Positions 55,501-62,313 of a stretch of DNA of 64,000 nt are shown here, one piece after another. The notes beneath the pieces are model-generated. The model was not told the origin of the DNA and did not search any database. It was given only the letters and a program-made list of their open reading frames with translations. The position numbers and the translations under genes are program-made. The stretch covers positions 15,456,001-15,520,000 of the forward strand of contig NC_073646.1 in assembly GCF_029407905.1 (NCBI RefSeq), in the 5' to 3' direction. Each line of letters opens with the position of its first letter. The first letter of the stretch is position 1. This stretch comes from Bubalus kerabau (lineage: Eukaryota > Chordata > Mammalia > Artiodactyla > Bovidae).

Positions 55501-58500
55501 GCTGCCATCCTGCATGTGACTGTACACGTGCCCACACATGCATGCACATGTGTACACAGATGTACACACACACACGGGTCTGTGCACACGCACTATACCA
55601 CACACGCACGCACATGTGTACACAAATGCACACATGCACGCACACAGGTCTGTTCACACTCCCTGTACCACATCCACATGCACATGTGTACACACGTGGG
55701 TCTGGGCACACTACACCACACACACGTGCACACATGTACACAGATATACACATGTGCACATGGGTCTGTGCACACACATCACACATGCGTGCACATGTGT
55801 ACACAGATACACACATGCACACATGGGTCTGTGCACACTCACTACACCATACCTCATGCACACCTGTACACAGATACACACATGCCAGCATACCCAAGGG
55901 CACATGTAACTGTGCCCACATGCACTATACACACAGATGCACACCCTCACACAAGTACACATACACACGCACACAACACATGTGCACAGAGACATGCACA
56001 TGACATATGCACAATCTATGCACACACAAGTGCATACACAAGTGCTCTCGCACACACACCTGTGTGCACACACAGATGTACACCCATATGTACACATGTA
56101 CTCACACACACAGAGTTTACTGGTCGGGAGGATCTAACTAGCATCCCCTGTTGCCCAGGTCACAGCCACAGGCTCCGCATTGCTCTCCCTACTGAAGCCC
56201 TTGCCCCTCCCTGTCCATGCCCTGCGGTCCATCCCCCACACACAGGCCCGAGGGACCTGCTCAAACCCAACTCCCCAGTGGCAGCCCCAGCAGTTCCCGC
56301 TTCACTTGGGGTGAAAGGTGAGGTTCTGACAATCCTGAAGGACGCCCAGCATCCCATCACTGCAGCCATGCTGATGTCCTGTTTCTCACACACACCTGGG
56401 CGATCGTGCCCCACAAGTGTCGAGTGGCAAAGTCTAGAGATTCTTTCAGTTGTCACACCTGGTGGGGCTGCTCTCGATACTGGGAGTTCTGCTAATCCTG
56501 CGACAGGGCACAGGATAGCCCCCACCACACAGAACTCTCAGCCCCAAATGTCAGTGATGTGGAGGTGGAGAGTCCTGGGTCCAGGCACACACCTGCCACA
56601 GGACCTTGGCACTTGCTCTTCCCACTGCCTAGAAAGCTCCTCTCCCAAACACGTGCAAGGCTCATTCCTTCCCGTTATCTGACCTCTGTTTAAATGCCAG
56701 GCCTTCCCTCACTGCACATACCCCACCCTTGACATCACTCTGCCCCCTCACCCTGATTTCTCATTTGTGCCCGCTGCCCCACCCCACCCCCTGCCATCAG
56801 AATGCCAGCCCCAAGAGCACAGGGCCCTTGTCTGTTTTCTTCACTCTATTCCCAGTTCCTAGAACGGGGCCTGGCACATAGCGAGTGCTCAATAAACACT
56901 ATGAAATGAGTGGATGACAACCAACACAGATACAGTCCAGGGTGTTTCCTCTCCCTTCACAGGGAGCTTTGCTATTGGCTGGGGTTTTCTGCCACAGAGA
57001 CCCAGCCAAAGAGCTGGGGGCTGGAGGTGACAATGGCCAGTTTGACATAGCAGAGACAGAAGTCGCCACGGCTTACTGGACCGAGGCTCCTCTTGGCCAG
57101 GCCTCTGTCAACATCAAAATGACCAGCCTGGGGACCAGAGGGGCGTCTCCTCCCTCATAGGCAAGGCTCAGAAACCCTGTTCCTGTCCGTCTATGGGAAC
57201 TCTCGCTTTCCCGTCTTCCTCCCCCACCTCCCCACCTCGCCAACATCCAAGGGAAGGCTGTTCCCAGGGCAACCACCTGTACCTGCGCAGGCAGGGAGCG
57301 CTCTCCTGGGACCAGGTGAAGGTGCCTTCCTGTATGCTGATGCAGTCCTCCCCAGCAGCTACAGGGCATACAGGCCAGTTACACAAGGTGCTCCCGGCTC
57401 GCCCCTCCTCCAGGACACCCACGGGCCGCAGGAAATCTCCCCCACTAAACAAACTGTTCCTCCACACACTGGCTCGTGTGACCCTGAAGTGGTCACATTC
57501 TCTCCCTGTCAGATGGTTACATAACTCAGTGGTTGGCAAACCACAGCCTAGGGGCCAGACCCTGTCTGCTGCCTATTTTTATAAAGTTTTATTGGAACAC
57601 AGCCACGCCCATTCATTTATGTATTCCTGGGGTGCTTTCACACTAGAAAGCCAGAGGTGAGCAGTTACAACAGAGAAAAAAGGACTTGGAAAGCTTAAAA
57701 CAAGTACAATTGGGTCCTTCACAGAAAAGGTTAGAGGGCAGCTGATACAATTTATCACCTGATCCAGGACCCTGGAAATGGAGTGTTATTCATTTCACCA
57801 GGACCACTGATGTAACCAGGGATATATAGTCTTCCCATGTCTCTGGGTTTCAGATATTTTATCTATGTAATAAGGGAGGCACCAGATTACTGGTTTCAGA
57901 CCCTGAATACACATTTAGAATCACCTGGAAAGATTTTTTTTAAAAAACACAAAGCTCTCCATGGTTCAGCTCAAACCAATAAAGGAGACTCTGCTTGAGG
58001 GTGAGGCCTGAGAACCCTACATTTAATAAGCAGTCAACACCCACTGAACTGGATGGTCTCTAGGGGAGGGTTTCAGACTGCAGGATGCCCAGTTATATCT
58101 GAATTTCAGATAAACCATGAGCACTTTTTCAGGATAATTTTGCCCACACGTTACATAGGAGATAGTTATGCTAAAAAAATCCGAATTTTTTAATACGTGA
58201 AATTCAGACTTAACTGGGAGTCCTGTGTTTTCCTTTGTGAGTTTGGCTACCCTGCTCTGGGGGCTTGTCCTTTCTTAAGTCTGGGGTGTGGGGGTACGTC
58301 TTCATTTCCGTCTGTAAAGTGGGTGGGTCACGGGAGCACCTACCCCACGGTGCCGTGGTGAGGTTCGAGGGGGTCATCACTAAGAAAAGCACTTCCAAAG
58401 TGCTGGCTCATGGTAAATGCTCAGTCACTGCCAGCTGTTGGTGTTTGTGTTAATCTCACTGTCACACACCTTCACGGGTGTGTGAGAGTGCAAGGACTGG

Positions 58501-61375
58501 GGTGGGGGCAGGGGGGTGTGGTGAGGCTCCGGTCATAGGCAGGTGACCAAGGGTATCAGAGTCATGACTTAAATAACACTCAGGGGTTTCTGGTCCAGGG
58601 TCCACAGGGCCTCATGCTGGGATTCAGGCATGACATCTCGGACCCCAGGCTAGTTATCGGGCAGCTCCCGAGAGTCAGGGGCCTGCTCTCTCTTGGTGGC
58701 CCTCAGGACGGTCCTCAGGACAGTGGAGGTGGGTTGCCACAGTGGGGAGCAGAGGCCAGGAGTGGGGCTGTTACTGCCTGGGCCACACAGCTGGCAAGGC
58801 AATCCTGGGATTCCAAGCCAGCATCCACCTCCAAACACCCGAATCACATCAATTCGGCTAAACGTGGCTGTGCCCAGCTGAAAACGTGCCAGAGCCGTGA
58901 GGAGCCTCAGAAACACCAATCTGGGGTTATTTAGAGGTCTCTTTGCTGACGTAAGTTTTATTGGATTATTGGATTTTTACCAAGAATAATTCTAATAATA
59001 ACTAAAATGCATTGGATGCTGACTTGCTGCAGGGCCCTGCTCTAACTGCGAGGCTTAAGAGGACCCATTCAACCCTCACAACAATCCTGTGCAGAGGTGC
59101 TGTGATGATCACCATGTCCATTTTGCAGATGGGAACACTGAGGCTTGGGCAGATTAATAACTGGTCAAGGTCACCCATCCTGGGGTCCGTGCTGGAGCCA
59201 GAATTTGGATTCGGATGATTTCTAGGTAGGCAGCTTGAAGCTTGCTTAGTCACAAGGGGAGGATTCATACACAGTGCCTGTTCCAAGTAACACCGCCTAC
59301 AGCATGGTCTGCACATGCAGTCCCATTGCTGGCAGCCCCCAACTGGGGTCCTGGCATTCCACCAGTGGGAAGGGGGGCCCTGCTGGTTCTCTTGTCTCTC
59401 CCACCCCCTCCTGCTGAACTCAGCTCTCACCGCATCTGGAGGGACTTGAGTCCACAGCCCCAGGGTCAGTTTCTTCCAGGGAGAGGAAGGCAGCTAGGCG
59501 GTCAAAGGACACCCGGGCCTGGAGAAACCAAAGCCTTAGGTCAGCTGTATCGTAAGGGCCACAAGGGAACTCAGACTTCGGGTGTCGGGTGCCTCAGGAT
59601 ACTGGGAAAGCTTCCTGCCTACCAAGCCCTACACATTTACAAGGCACCAGCACAAAGCTTTGCAGGTCGCGGATGATGAAGCGCATGAGGTTGGCGCAAT
59701 GCTGGCGGTGAGCTCCCAGCTCCTTGCTTCCATTCTGCAGACCAGACCAGGGAGGAGGACGGTGGCTTTTTTGACTGCCTGACATCAGGAACAATTACAG
59801 ACTCTGTCCGCCTGGGGGTGTCTCCACTCCCAGCCCCAAGCCCGTCTTCCGGGATGAAAGAATAAATAGGAATGTCTCAGCTGGAGCAGTTTTTTCATTT
59901 TCATCACGCGCAAGGAGACACAGTGTGAGTAGAGACAGTAAAGGAAGAGAAATGAAATGAAATCCGTTTGTATTAATGTAAAAAAGGGACCAGAATGGAT
60001 CCTCGCAGATGGGTTTGCTAGAAAGGTGATGCTGCCTATTTTGAGGATGCTTGCTGGCTTCTTCCCACTGTTCCCTGTGACTGGCTCTCTTTCCCTGTTT
60101 TGTTTCCTTGCTTCAGCCCAGCCTGCAGGGTTCCTCCCGGACAGCCTCCGCTCCCCGCGGCCTCACCTGGACGACGGAGTGGATGGAGAAGGGCAGGAAA
60201 GCCTGGGCCTTGTTGAGGATGTTGAGAACCGTGAGGGTCACGAAGGCTTTCTCGGCGTCCATGGCGTTCTCCTCGGCCACCAGAGTATGCACAGCAAAGA
60301 CAACCAGTGCCACCTGGGTGAGACACGGGTGGTGACATTGAGCTGCTAAATGTGGCCAGGGAAGGCAGGCTGGCTGCGGGTCTCCAGGGGCCAAATGGCC
60401 ACACCTGCCATGTTGGAATGGCTTTTCTTCCACCCAGATCATCCCCCAAATTCTGCTATTGATGGAGGGAGTTGTGTGTATGTGGCCCCCACTCTTAGTA
60501 TCAGAAACTCTTAGTTCCAGGTATTGGATGATGATGCATTTTTCCATCTTGTTAGCATTTTCGTGGTCCTAGACAACAGTGGGATTTATGACTCTAGACT
60601 CTGGGAAGATGACTCAAGTCGCAGGTGTCAGCCACCACGGAGTACTCTGGGTCCTGGTGGCACTTGTGGTTTTAAATGTCACTGGGTGGGGGGTTCATTT
60701 CCAGGGGTTGGTGCTGTTATGTTTTCGGGTGTTATTGATACGATGGTCATGCTAGGTGATGGTCAGTCTGCGACGGTCACTCGGTGTGATGGTGACCCCG
60801 TGAGCCTATATGGGGAGCCCTCATCCCACACCCCCTGCACTCCCCCCCCCCAAGTCCTTGCTCTGCAGGGGGACCAGAGTGACATCACCAGAAACGTGGA
60901 CACTTGGAAGGACACCAGAGACACGGAGAAGAGGAGGCTGGAGGTCTTCAAGGCGCCCAGCTCCTGGGCCCGGATGTGCAGGACTCTGTCCAGAAAGGCT
61001 CCCTCCCAGCCATGGTACTTGACCGTCCGTACGTTCCTGAGGATGCAGCTGGTGAGCCGCGCCCGACAATCCTTCTGCCTCATTTGCTCTTGCTGGGACC
61101 AGAGGGAAGAAGAGAGGAGAGGATAGGAAGTCTGGAATGTTCCTTCTCTGCAACTGCCACAAGCCCCCACCCCTATCCTGCACCTGCCTCCTCCCCCCTG
61201 CCCTGCACCAGCGCGGGTCCTGAGACCTGCAGGCTTGCCACCCACTTCCAGCCTGGAGTGTCCCTTCTTCCAAATGCCAAACCTGATGGTGGTTTCTCTT
61301 CTTGGTGATGAAGAAATTCAGAGGGAGGAGGCTCACGAAGACAGCGATGGCGGTGAGGGCAGACGGTCCTAGAAG
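25394..61375 (-). CDS. ABCC6: ABCC6 (MRP6), 3' part: coding exons 11-31
   Basis: ABC exporter, mainly of liver and kidney. It is needed for cellular ATP release and so for plasma pyrophosphate; loss in humans causes pseudoxanthoma elasticum. Twenty-one exons spliced in order give 3177 nt, or 1058 residues plus stop (human equivalent 447-1503, one codon shorter). Domain order: end of TMD1 (exons 11-13), NBD1 (14-19), linker (20-21), TMD2 (22-26), NBD2 (27-31). NBD1 has [24 protein letters not shown] and THALH. NBD2 has [24 protein letters not shown] and IAHRL. All junctions are GT/AG, with no stop and no frameshift. Human PXE positions R518, F568, R1114, R1138, R1141, R1314 and R1339 are conserved. 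Confidence 0.98.
25790..25984 (-). CDS. ABCC6: ABCC6 exon 30 (NBD2 signature, Walker B, H-loop)
   Basis: 195 nt. [14 protein letters not shown], Walker [13 protein letters not shown] and H-loop LLIAHRLRS are all intact. Same length and phase as ABCC1 exon 30. Donor gtaagc; the downstream intron 30 is only 287 bp. Confidence 0.97.
26690..26870 (+). repeat. MIR SINE
   Basis: 'caccaggcactgtatcaac', 'cattttgcagatgtggaaac' and 'aacttgcccaaggtcc' in MIR order. Confidence 0.65.
26990..27960 (+). mobile_element. Old L1 3' region carrying an LTR insertion
   Basis: The left part (about 26990-27248) has 'acagcagcactgttgacagt' and 'gaatatcattcagcctttaa'. The right part (27704 onward) continues the same element with 'gaattgtcaaacccagtg' and 'ggctggagggagggaagaat'. 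Confidence 0.8.
27249..27703 (+). mobile_element. Solo LTR of an endogenous retrovirus (455 bp)
   Basis: Bounded by TG...CA and flanked by a 4-bp duplication TACT (27245-27248 and 27704-27707), interrupting an L1. Inside are CCAAT-type motifs (accaatcaaagcc), a TATA box (gatataaaaagg, about 27533) and AATAAA at 27615-27620. The 4-bp duplication suggests an ERV1-type (gamma-like) element. No gag, pol or env is present, so it is a solo LTR left by recombination. Confidence 0.8.
28272..28438 (-). CDS. ABCC6: ABCC6 exon 29
   Basis: 167 nt, [16 protein letters not shown] to ADQGDNLS with a split Ser codon. Some replacements against human ([12 protein letters not shown]). Donor gtaggg. Confidence 0.97.
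28439..28515 (-). other. ABCC6: ABCC6 intron 28, 77 nt
   Basis: Complete GT-AG intron of only 77 nt between exons 28 and 29, close to the lower size limit for mammalian introns. Confidence 0.95.
28516..28674 (-). CDS. ABCC6: ABCC6 exon 28 (NBD2 Walker A)
   Basis: 159 nt with Walker [11 protein letters not shown] and Q-loop TIIPQ. Keeps the Arg residues equivalent to human R1314 (GLLRL) and R1339 (GLHTLRSR). Followed by a very short 77-nt intron. Confidence 0.97.
28755..29330. repeat. Degenerate (ATCC)n / (CATC)n tract, about 570 bp
   Basis: CATC, CTTC and TCCA tetranucleotides recur over the whole stretch with many point changes. On the ABCC6 transcript strand it is a purine-rich GGAT/GATG tract. 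Confidence 0.92.
29330..29900 (-). repeat. L2 LINE fragments, antisense
   Basis: 'aatgaatgaagcatctg', 'atgacaggcactctttaag', 'agtccctgccccaaagggct' and 'gagaaggcttcatggagg' in the order of antisense L2. Confidence 0.6.
30110..30360 (+). repeat. MIR-like SINE
   Basis: 'tatagcacttgctatgtgcc', 'gttgacattattattccc', 'aaaactgagaccaaag' and 'gacttgcccaaggtcagcc'. Confidence 0.6.
30606..30752 (-). CDS. ABCC6: ABCC6 exon 27 (start of NBD2)
   Basis: 147 nt, 49 codons, [18 protein letters not shown] to INAGEK, containing [15 protein letters not shown]. The first third is more diverged from human than the rest, as expected for the TMD2-NBD2 linker. Donor gtgagt. Confidence 0.96.
30855..31063 (-). mobile_element. 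Bov-tA SINE, inverted
   Basis: 'gcatgctaagtcactttag' to 'gtagtgccacctgggaagcc'. Same orientation as ABCC6 transcription. Confidence 0.88.
31532..31704 (-). mobile_element. Bov-tA SINE, inverted, partial
   Basis: 'catggactgtagcctgccag' to 'ctgaatcaccagggaagcc'. Confidence 0.87.
32014..32115 (-). CDS. ABCC6: ABCC6 exon 26 (TM17)
   Basis: 102 nt, 34 codons, [18 protein letters not shown] to QTPKE. Donor gtgacg. Confidence 0.97.
32116..33481 (-). other. ABCC6 intron 25
   Basis: Contains an L2-like stretch (about 32450-32720, 'tgccagggcctttcctcc'), a MIR-like patch (about 32760-32880) and a Bov-tA. Confidence 0.7.
32939..33150 (-). mobile_element. Bov-tA SINE, inverted
   Basis: 'agtgaaagtgttagtcgctc' to 'ctgagccactagggaagcc'. 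Confidence 0.9.
33482..33608 (-). CDS. ABCC6: ABCC6 exon 25 (TM16)
   Basis: 127 nt, [19 protein letters not shown] to VSAALQ. The donor gtactc is weaker than consensus. Acceptor ...tttgcag. Confidence 0.97.
33609..35512 (-). other. ABCC6 intron 24 with L2 and MIR remnants
   Basis: L2 forward at about 33870-34140 ('cgtgagctccatgagggcag', 'cacatagtgggtgctcaac'), an antisense L2 piece at 34195-34310, and MIR-like stretches at about 34430-34640 and 34840-35190. Confidence 0.7.
35513..35712 (-). CDS. ABCC6: ABCC6 exon 24 (PXE hot-spot exon in humans)
   Basis: 200 nt, [18 protein letters not shown] to PRLVADR. Residues equivalent to human R1114, R1138 and R1141 are kept. The R1141 equivalent is a CGG codon (plus-strand 35596-35598), whereas the human mutation hot spot is CGA. 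Donor gtagga. Confidence 0.97.
35713..38082 (-). other. ABCC6 intron 23
   Basis: Contains hAT/MER-type remnants (about 35840-36010 and 37470-37680, 'ctgggccccacctccatag'), a Bov-A2 SINE, and a short local duplication of 'ttttttctacttctgattt' near 37105-37160. Confidence 0.65.
36356..36639 (+). mobile_element. Bov-A2 SINE (dimeric) with (CAG)n tail
   Basis: Two BovA monomers and a (CAG)7-type tail. It interrupts an older repeat: 'gtaaatctcaat' occurs immediately before (about 36344) and again just after (about 36640), a likely target-site duplication. Confidence 0.92.
38083..38393 (-). CDS. ABCC6: ABCC6 exon 23 (TM13-TM15)
   Basis: 311 nt, opening [15 protein letters not shown] and ending LLLLYAGFQ, with the conserved [19 protein letters not shown] loop. 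Same length and phase as ABCC1 exon 23. Donor gtaagg. Confidence 0.97.
38910..39128 (-). mobile_element. Bov-tA SINE, inverted
   Basis: 'gtttagccacttagtagtg' to 'gtgccaccttgggaagccc'. Confidence 0.85.
40273..40481 (+). mobile_element. Bov-tA SINE inside L1
   Basis: 'gggcttcccaggtggtgtg' to 'actgaagcgacttagtgag', flanked by L1 sequence. Confidence 0.85.
42645..42855 (-). mobile_element. Bov-tA SINE, inverted, inside L1 3' UTR
   Basis: 'gaaagtgaaagtgttagttag' begins it; 'tgagccacctggaagccc' ends it. L1 3' UTR sequence continues on both sides. Confidence 0.9.
43252..44187 (+). pseudogene. BovB LINE reverse-transcriptase fragment (936 bp)
   Basis: 5'-truncated BovB ORF2. The first open stretch (to 43777) contains the reverse-transcriptase catalytic motif [13 protein letters not shown] small deletion at about 43772 breaks the frame ('aaagtctagtc'). 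The C-terminal coding part resumes in another frame ([13 protein letters not shown] ... [11 protein letters not shown]) with a further deletion near 43880. Dead copy of an RTE retrotransposon, antisense to ABCC6. Confidence 0.93.
44245..44445 (+). mobile_element. CHR-type SINE
   Basis: 'gggactttcctcctggtcc', 'ggaactagatcccacatgcc', then a C-run and A-rich tail. Confidence 0.8.
45046..45253 (-). CDS. ABCC6: ABCC6 exon 22 (TM12)
   Basis: 208 nt, [18 protein letters not shown] to GLLGCLQ plus one base. The loop reads DDPTVDGQQ, with no NGT sequon, unlike ABCC1. Donor gtactc. Confidence 0.97.
45254..46731 (-). other. ABCC6 intron 21
   Basis: L2 forward at about 45625-46115 ('cttgaccttgctgttcccc'-like and 'catctatcattatctgatat') followed by a tetranucleotide tract. 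MIR-like at about 46390-46620. Confidence 0.7.
46105..46380. repeat. Degenerate (GGAT)n / (TGGA)n tract, about 275 bp
   Basis: GGAT, GGTGG and GAGT units recur. Opposite strand sense to the (ATCC)n tract of intron 27, so the transcript strand here is pyrimidine-rich (ATCC). Confidence 0.9.
46732..46852 (-). CDS. ABCC6: ABCC6 exon 21 (inter-domain linker)
   Basis: 121 nt, one base plus 40 codons, [18 protein letters not shown] to GAQYGR. Cytoplasmic linker between NBD1 and TMD2. Core VPEKD, EAQT and PLDDP match human; the rest is variable. Donor gtaacc. Confidence 0.95.
47418..48140 (+). mobile_element. Old ERVL/MLT2-like LTR
   Basis: 'cacagagctcctaaaaccct', 'ccttcaataaactgagtgc' (AATAAA at 47846-47851), 'gcaaattaatcaaactcaag' and 'attgtaggacatcctgttgg' follow the MLT2 LTR order as I recall it. 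No coding region. The family name is tentative. Confidence 0.55.
48175..48388 (+). mobile_element. Bov-tA SINE
   Basis: 'gagcttccctagtggtacag' to 'gttgggcacaacttagcaat'. Confidence 0.87.
49288..49363 (-). CDS. ABCC6: ABCC6 exon 20 (variable linker)
   Basis: 76 nt. In phase with the neighbours it reads [18 protein letters not shown] then RPEGGSER, aligning with the human linker (ETEPGTSTKDPRGTSAG). Easily missed because the frame is broken by both introns. Acceptor ...cttgcag, donor gtgagt. Confidence 0.9.
50036..50242 (+). mobile_element. Ruminant L1 3' end
   Basis: 'ggtaatacatgtgtttcag', G-rich middle, then 'ctgattcatgtggctgtatg' and 'aattatcctctggtc' with an A-rich end, as in bovine L1 3' UTRs. 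Confidence 0.75.
51306..51514 (-). mobile_element. Bov-tA SINE, inverted
   Basis: 'ctgttttcagtcactaggtc' to 'ccactgagtcaccagggaag'. Lies about 10 bp from an opposite copy. Confidence 0.87.
51525..51736 (+). mobile_element. Bov-tA SINE
   Basis: 'gaccttccctgagagctcag' to 'acacgactgaacaac' with an (ATGC)-type tail. Forms an inverted pair with 51306-51514. Confidence 0.87.
52320..52494 (-). CDS. ABCC6: ABCC6 exon 19 (end of NBD1)
   Basis: 175 nt, [17 protein letters not shown] to SQPGDGGEG plus one base. Has the NBD1 H-loop VTHALH and D-loop-distal strands. Donor gtactg. Confidence 0.96.
52945..53112 (-). CDS. ABCC6: ABCC6 exon 18 (NBD1 signature and Walker B)
   Basis: 168 nt, 56 codons. Signature [14 protein letters not shown], Walker [14 protein letters not shown]. 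Ends GLLQGT. Donor gtaagt. Confidence 0.97.
53918..54450 (+). mobile_element. hAT-type DNA transposon remnant split by a SINE
   Basis: The left piece starts 'gggtcagcaaatgtg' and has 'ctgtaaagggccagatagg'. The right piece has 'caataaaactttatttac' and ends 'atagtttgtcaatccc', the imperfect inverted terminal sequence. About 290 bp of CHR SINE sits between them. Family name not certain. Confidence 0.65.
53977..54270 (+). mobile_element. CHR-type SINE inside the DNA transposon
   Basis: 'ggggcttccttggtggtcc' head, 'gatccctggtctggg', long middle with 'gcagtgagaagcctgtgcac', and AAATAAATAAATAAA tail. Confidence 0.82.
54853..55029 (-). CDS. ABCC6: ABCC6 exon 17 (NBD1 Q-loop region)
   Basis: 177 nt, 59 codons, [14 protein letters not shown] to TRTGEQ, with Q-loop VPQEAW. 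Acceptor cttttag, donor gtgagg. Confidence 0.97.
55201..55327 (-). CDS. ABCC6: ABCC6 exon 16 (NBD1 Walker A)
   Basis: 127 nt with Walker [19 protein letters not shown], ending SVSIK. Intron 16 downstream is only 171 bp. Donor gtgagg. Confidence 0.97.
55328..57282 (-). other. ABCC6 intron 15
   Basis: Holds the purine-pyrimidine alternating tract (about 55500-56120) and an L2 forward copy (about 56610-56920, 'cctggcacatagcgagtgc'). Confidence 0.8.
55500..56120. repeat. Long (CA/TG)-rich satellite-like tract
   Basis: About 620 bp of CACA, TGTG and TACACA units. A higher-order unit is visible: ggtctg recurs at 55577, 55647, 55699, 55763 and 55826, spaced 70, 52, 64 and 63 bp. Confidence 0.93.
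57283..57358 (-). CDS. ABCC6: ABCC6 exon 15 (NBD1 start)
   Basis: 76 nt, [18 protein letters not shown] to CLRR with a split Arg codon. Carries the NBD1 A-loop tryptophan (FTWSQE). Donor gtacag. Confidence 0.96.
57359..59430 (-). other. ABCC6 intron 14
   Basis: hAT-like piece at about 57525-57670 ('ttggcaaaccacagcc', 'taaagttttattggaacac'), MER-type piece at about 57890-58050, a palindromic MITE-like element, and MIR-like stretches at about 58610-58900 and 59000-59210. Confidence 0.65.
58070..58253. mobile_element. Palindromic MITE-like element, copy 1 (MER53-like)
   Basis: One arm has 'cagttatatctgaatttcag' and the other 'gaaattcagacttaactggg', inverted copies of each other. Same element as 62314-62505. 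Confidence 0.65.
59431..59518 (-). CDS. ABCC6: ABCC6 exon 14 (TMD1-NBD1 linker)
   Basis: 88 nt, [18 protein letters not shown] to SPSRC plus one base. The end is diverged from the human serine-rich stretch. Donor gtgaga. Confidence 0.95.
59519..60166 (-). other. ABCC6 intron 13
   Basis: MIR-like patch at about 59620-59760. Nothing else recognised. Confidence 0.6.
60167..60313 (-). CDS. ABCC6: ABCC6 exon 13 (TMD1, TM10-11), one codon longer than human
   Basis: 147 nt, 49 codons, [20 protein letters not shown] to FSIHSVVQ. As I recall the human exon, it is 144 nt; the difference is a second Glu in AEENAM. Keeps the Phe equivalent to human F568. Donor gtgagg. Confidence 0.96.
60314..60888 (-). 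other. ABCC6 intron 12
   Basis: Unique sequence with a C-run near 60841-60851. No repeat recognised. Confidence 0.7.
60889..61092 (-). CDS. ABCC6: ABCC6 exon 12 (TMD1 cytoplasmic loop and TM9)
   Basis: 204 nt, 68 codons, [17 protein letters not shown] to QVSTFL. Keeps the Arg equivalent to human R518 (LHIRAQELG). Donor gtgatg follows the final CTG codon. Confidence 0.97.
61283..61375 (-). CDS. ABCC6: ABCC6 exon 11 (TMD1 TM8 end)
   Basis: 93 nt, 31 codons, [18 protein letters not shown] to TKKRNHHQ, the first ABCC6 exon met in this window. Donor gtttgg is weak at +3 to +5. The acceptor AG (61376-61377) has little pyrimidine tract next to it. Confidence 0.96.
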
Positions 61376-61689
61376 CTGGAATAAAGAGGGGGCTGGATGT
61401 CATGAGACGCCTCCAGGAGCCCAGCTGTCAAAACGGGGCTGGTTGGGGTGGGGGGTGGTGTTGTGATGCTCAGACTCGGGTCCTAAGGCAGTGAGGTGTC
61501 AGAGAGTCCAATGAGAGCAGCCACCAGGTCATAGAGACCAGGACTCCTGGGCTCCTTAGAAGGGAACACGTGGAACATGGAGCCCACCTGTGTTTGGTGG
61601 GGGAAGGAAAAATGATGAACCTCACATGATGGAGGGGGCGGTCATAGTCATGACAGGACATGCATCCAAATGGGCAGGGTTGTGCCTGG

Positions 61690-62275
61690 CTACTATGATG
61701 AAAACAGACTCTGGATGGGGATCTGGGTTCCAATCCTGAATTTATGCCACACTTTGGTGTGGCCCTGGGCAAGTGAGAGCTGAACCCATAAAGAAGGCTG
61801 AGCGCCAAAGAATTGATGCTTTTGAACTGTGGTGTTGGAAAAGACTCTTGAGAGTCCCTTGGACTGCAAGGAGATCAAATCAGTCAATCCTAAAGGAAAT
61901 CAATCCTGAATATTTACTGGAAGGACTGTTGCTGAAGCTGAAGCTCCAATACTTTGGCCACCTGATGCAAAGAGTCGACTCATTAGAAAAGGCCTCGATG
62001 CTGGAAAAGACTGAAGGCAGGAGGAGAAGGGGACACAGAGGATGAGATGGTTGGATGGCATCACCGACTTGATGGACATAATTTGAAAAAGCTTCGGGAG
62101 TTGGTTATGGACAGGAAGCCTGGCGTGCAGCAGTCCATGGGGTCGCAGAGTCAGATAGGACTGAGCCACTGAACAGCAACACCTGGGCAAGATAGTAACC
62201 CTCCCCATGCTGCAGTTTCCTCATATTAGAGGGGAGTGGAGCTGTTTCCACTGCCTGTAGCAAGGGCTGCTGTTG
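61690..62275 (+). repeat. MIR SINE split by BovB
   Basis: The left piece ends 'ggtgtggccctgggcaag'. The right piece continues 'gatagtaaccctccccatgc' and 'cagtttcctcatat'. Together they give the normal MIR order. Confidence 0.75.
61774..62181 (+). mobile_element. BovB LINE 3' end with target-site duplication
   Basis: 'aaagaaggctgagcgccaaag' to 'ggactgagccactgaacag', reading [19 protein letters not shown]. Flanked by CCTGGGCAAG at 61764-61773 and 62182-62191, so it has split a MIR. 5'-truncated. Confidence 0.9.
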
Positions 62276-62313
62276 TACAATCATTAGCTGAATCTTCAAT
62301 TCACCCCCTGCAA

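Noticed and set aside
55455..56682. Several long overlapping reading frames on both strands (up to 397 codons)
   Set aside because: They come from the CA/TG-rich repeat, which lacks stops in many frames; composition is Cys/His/Thr repeats with no domain.
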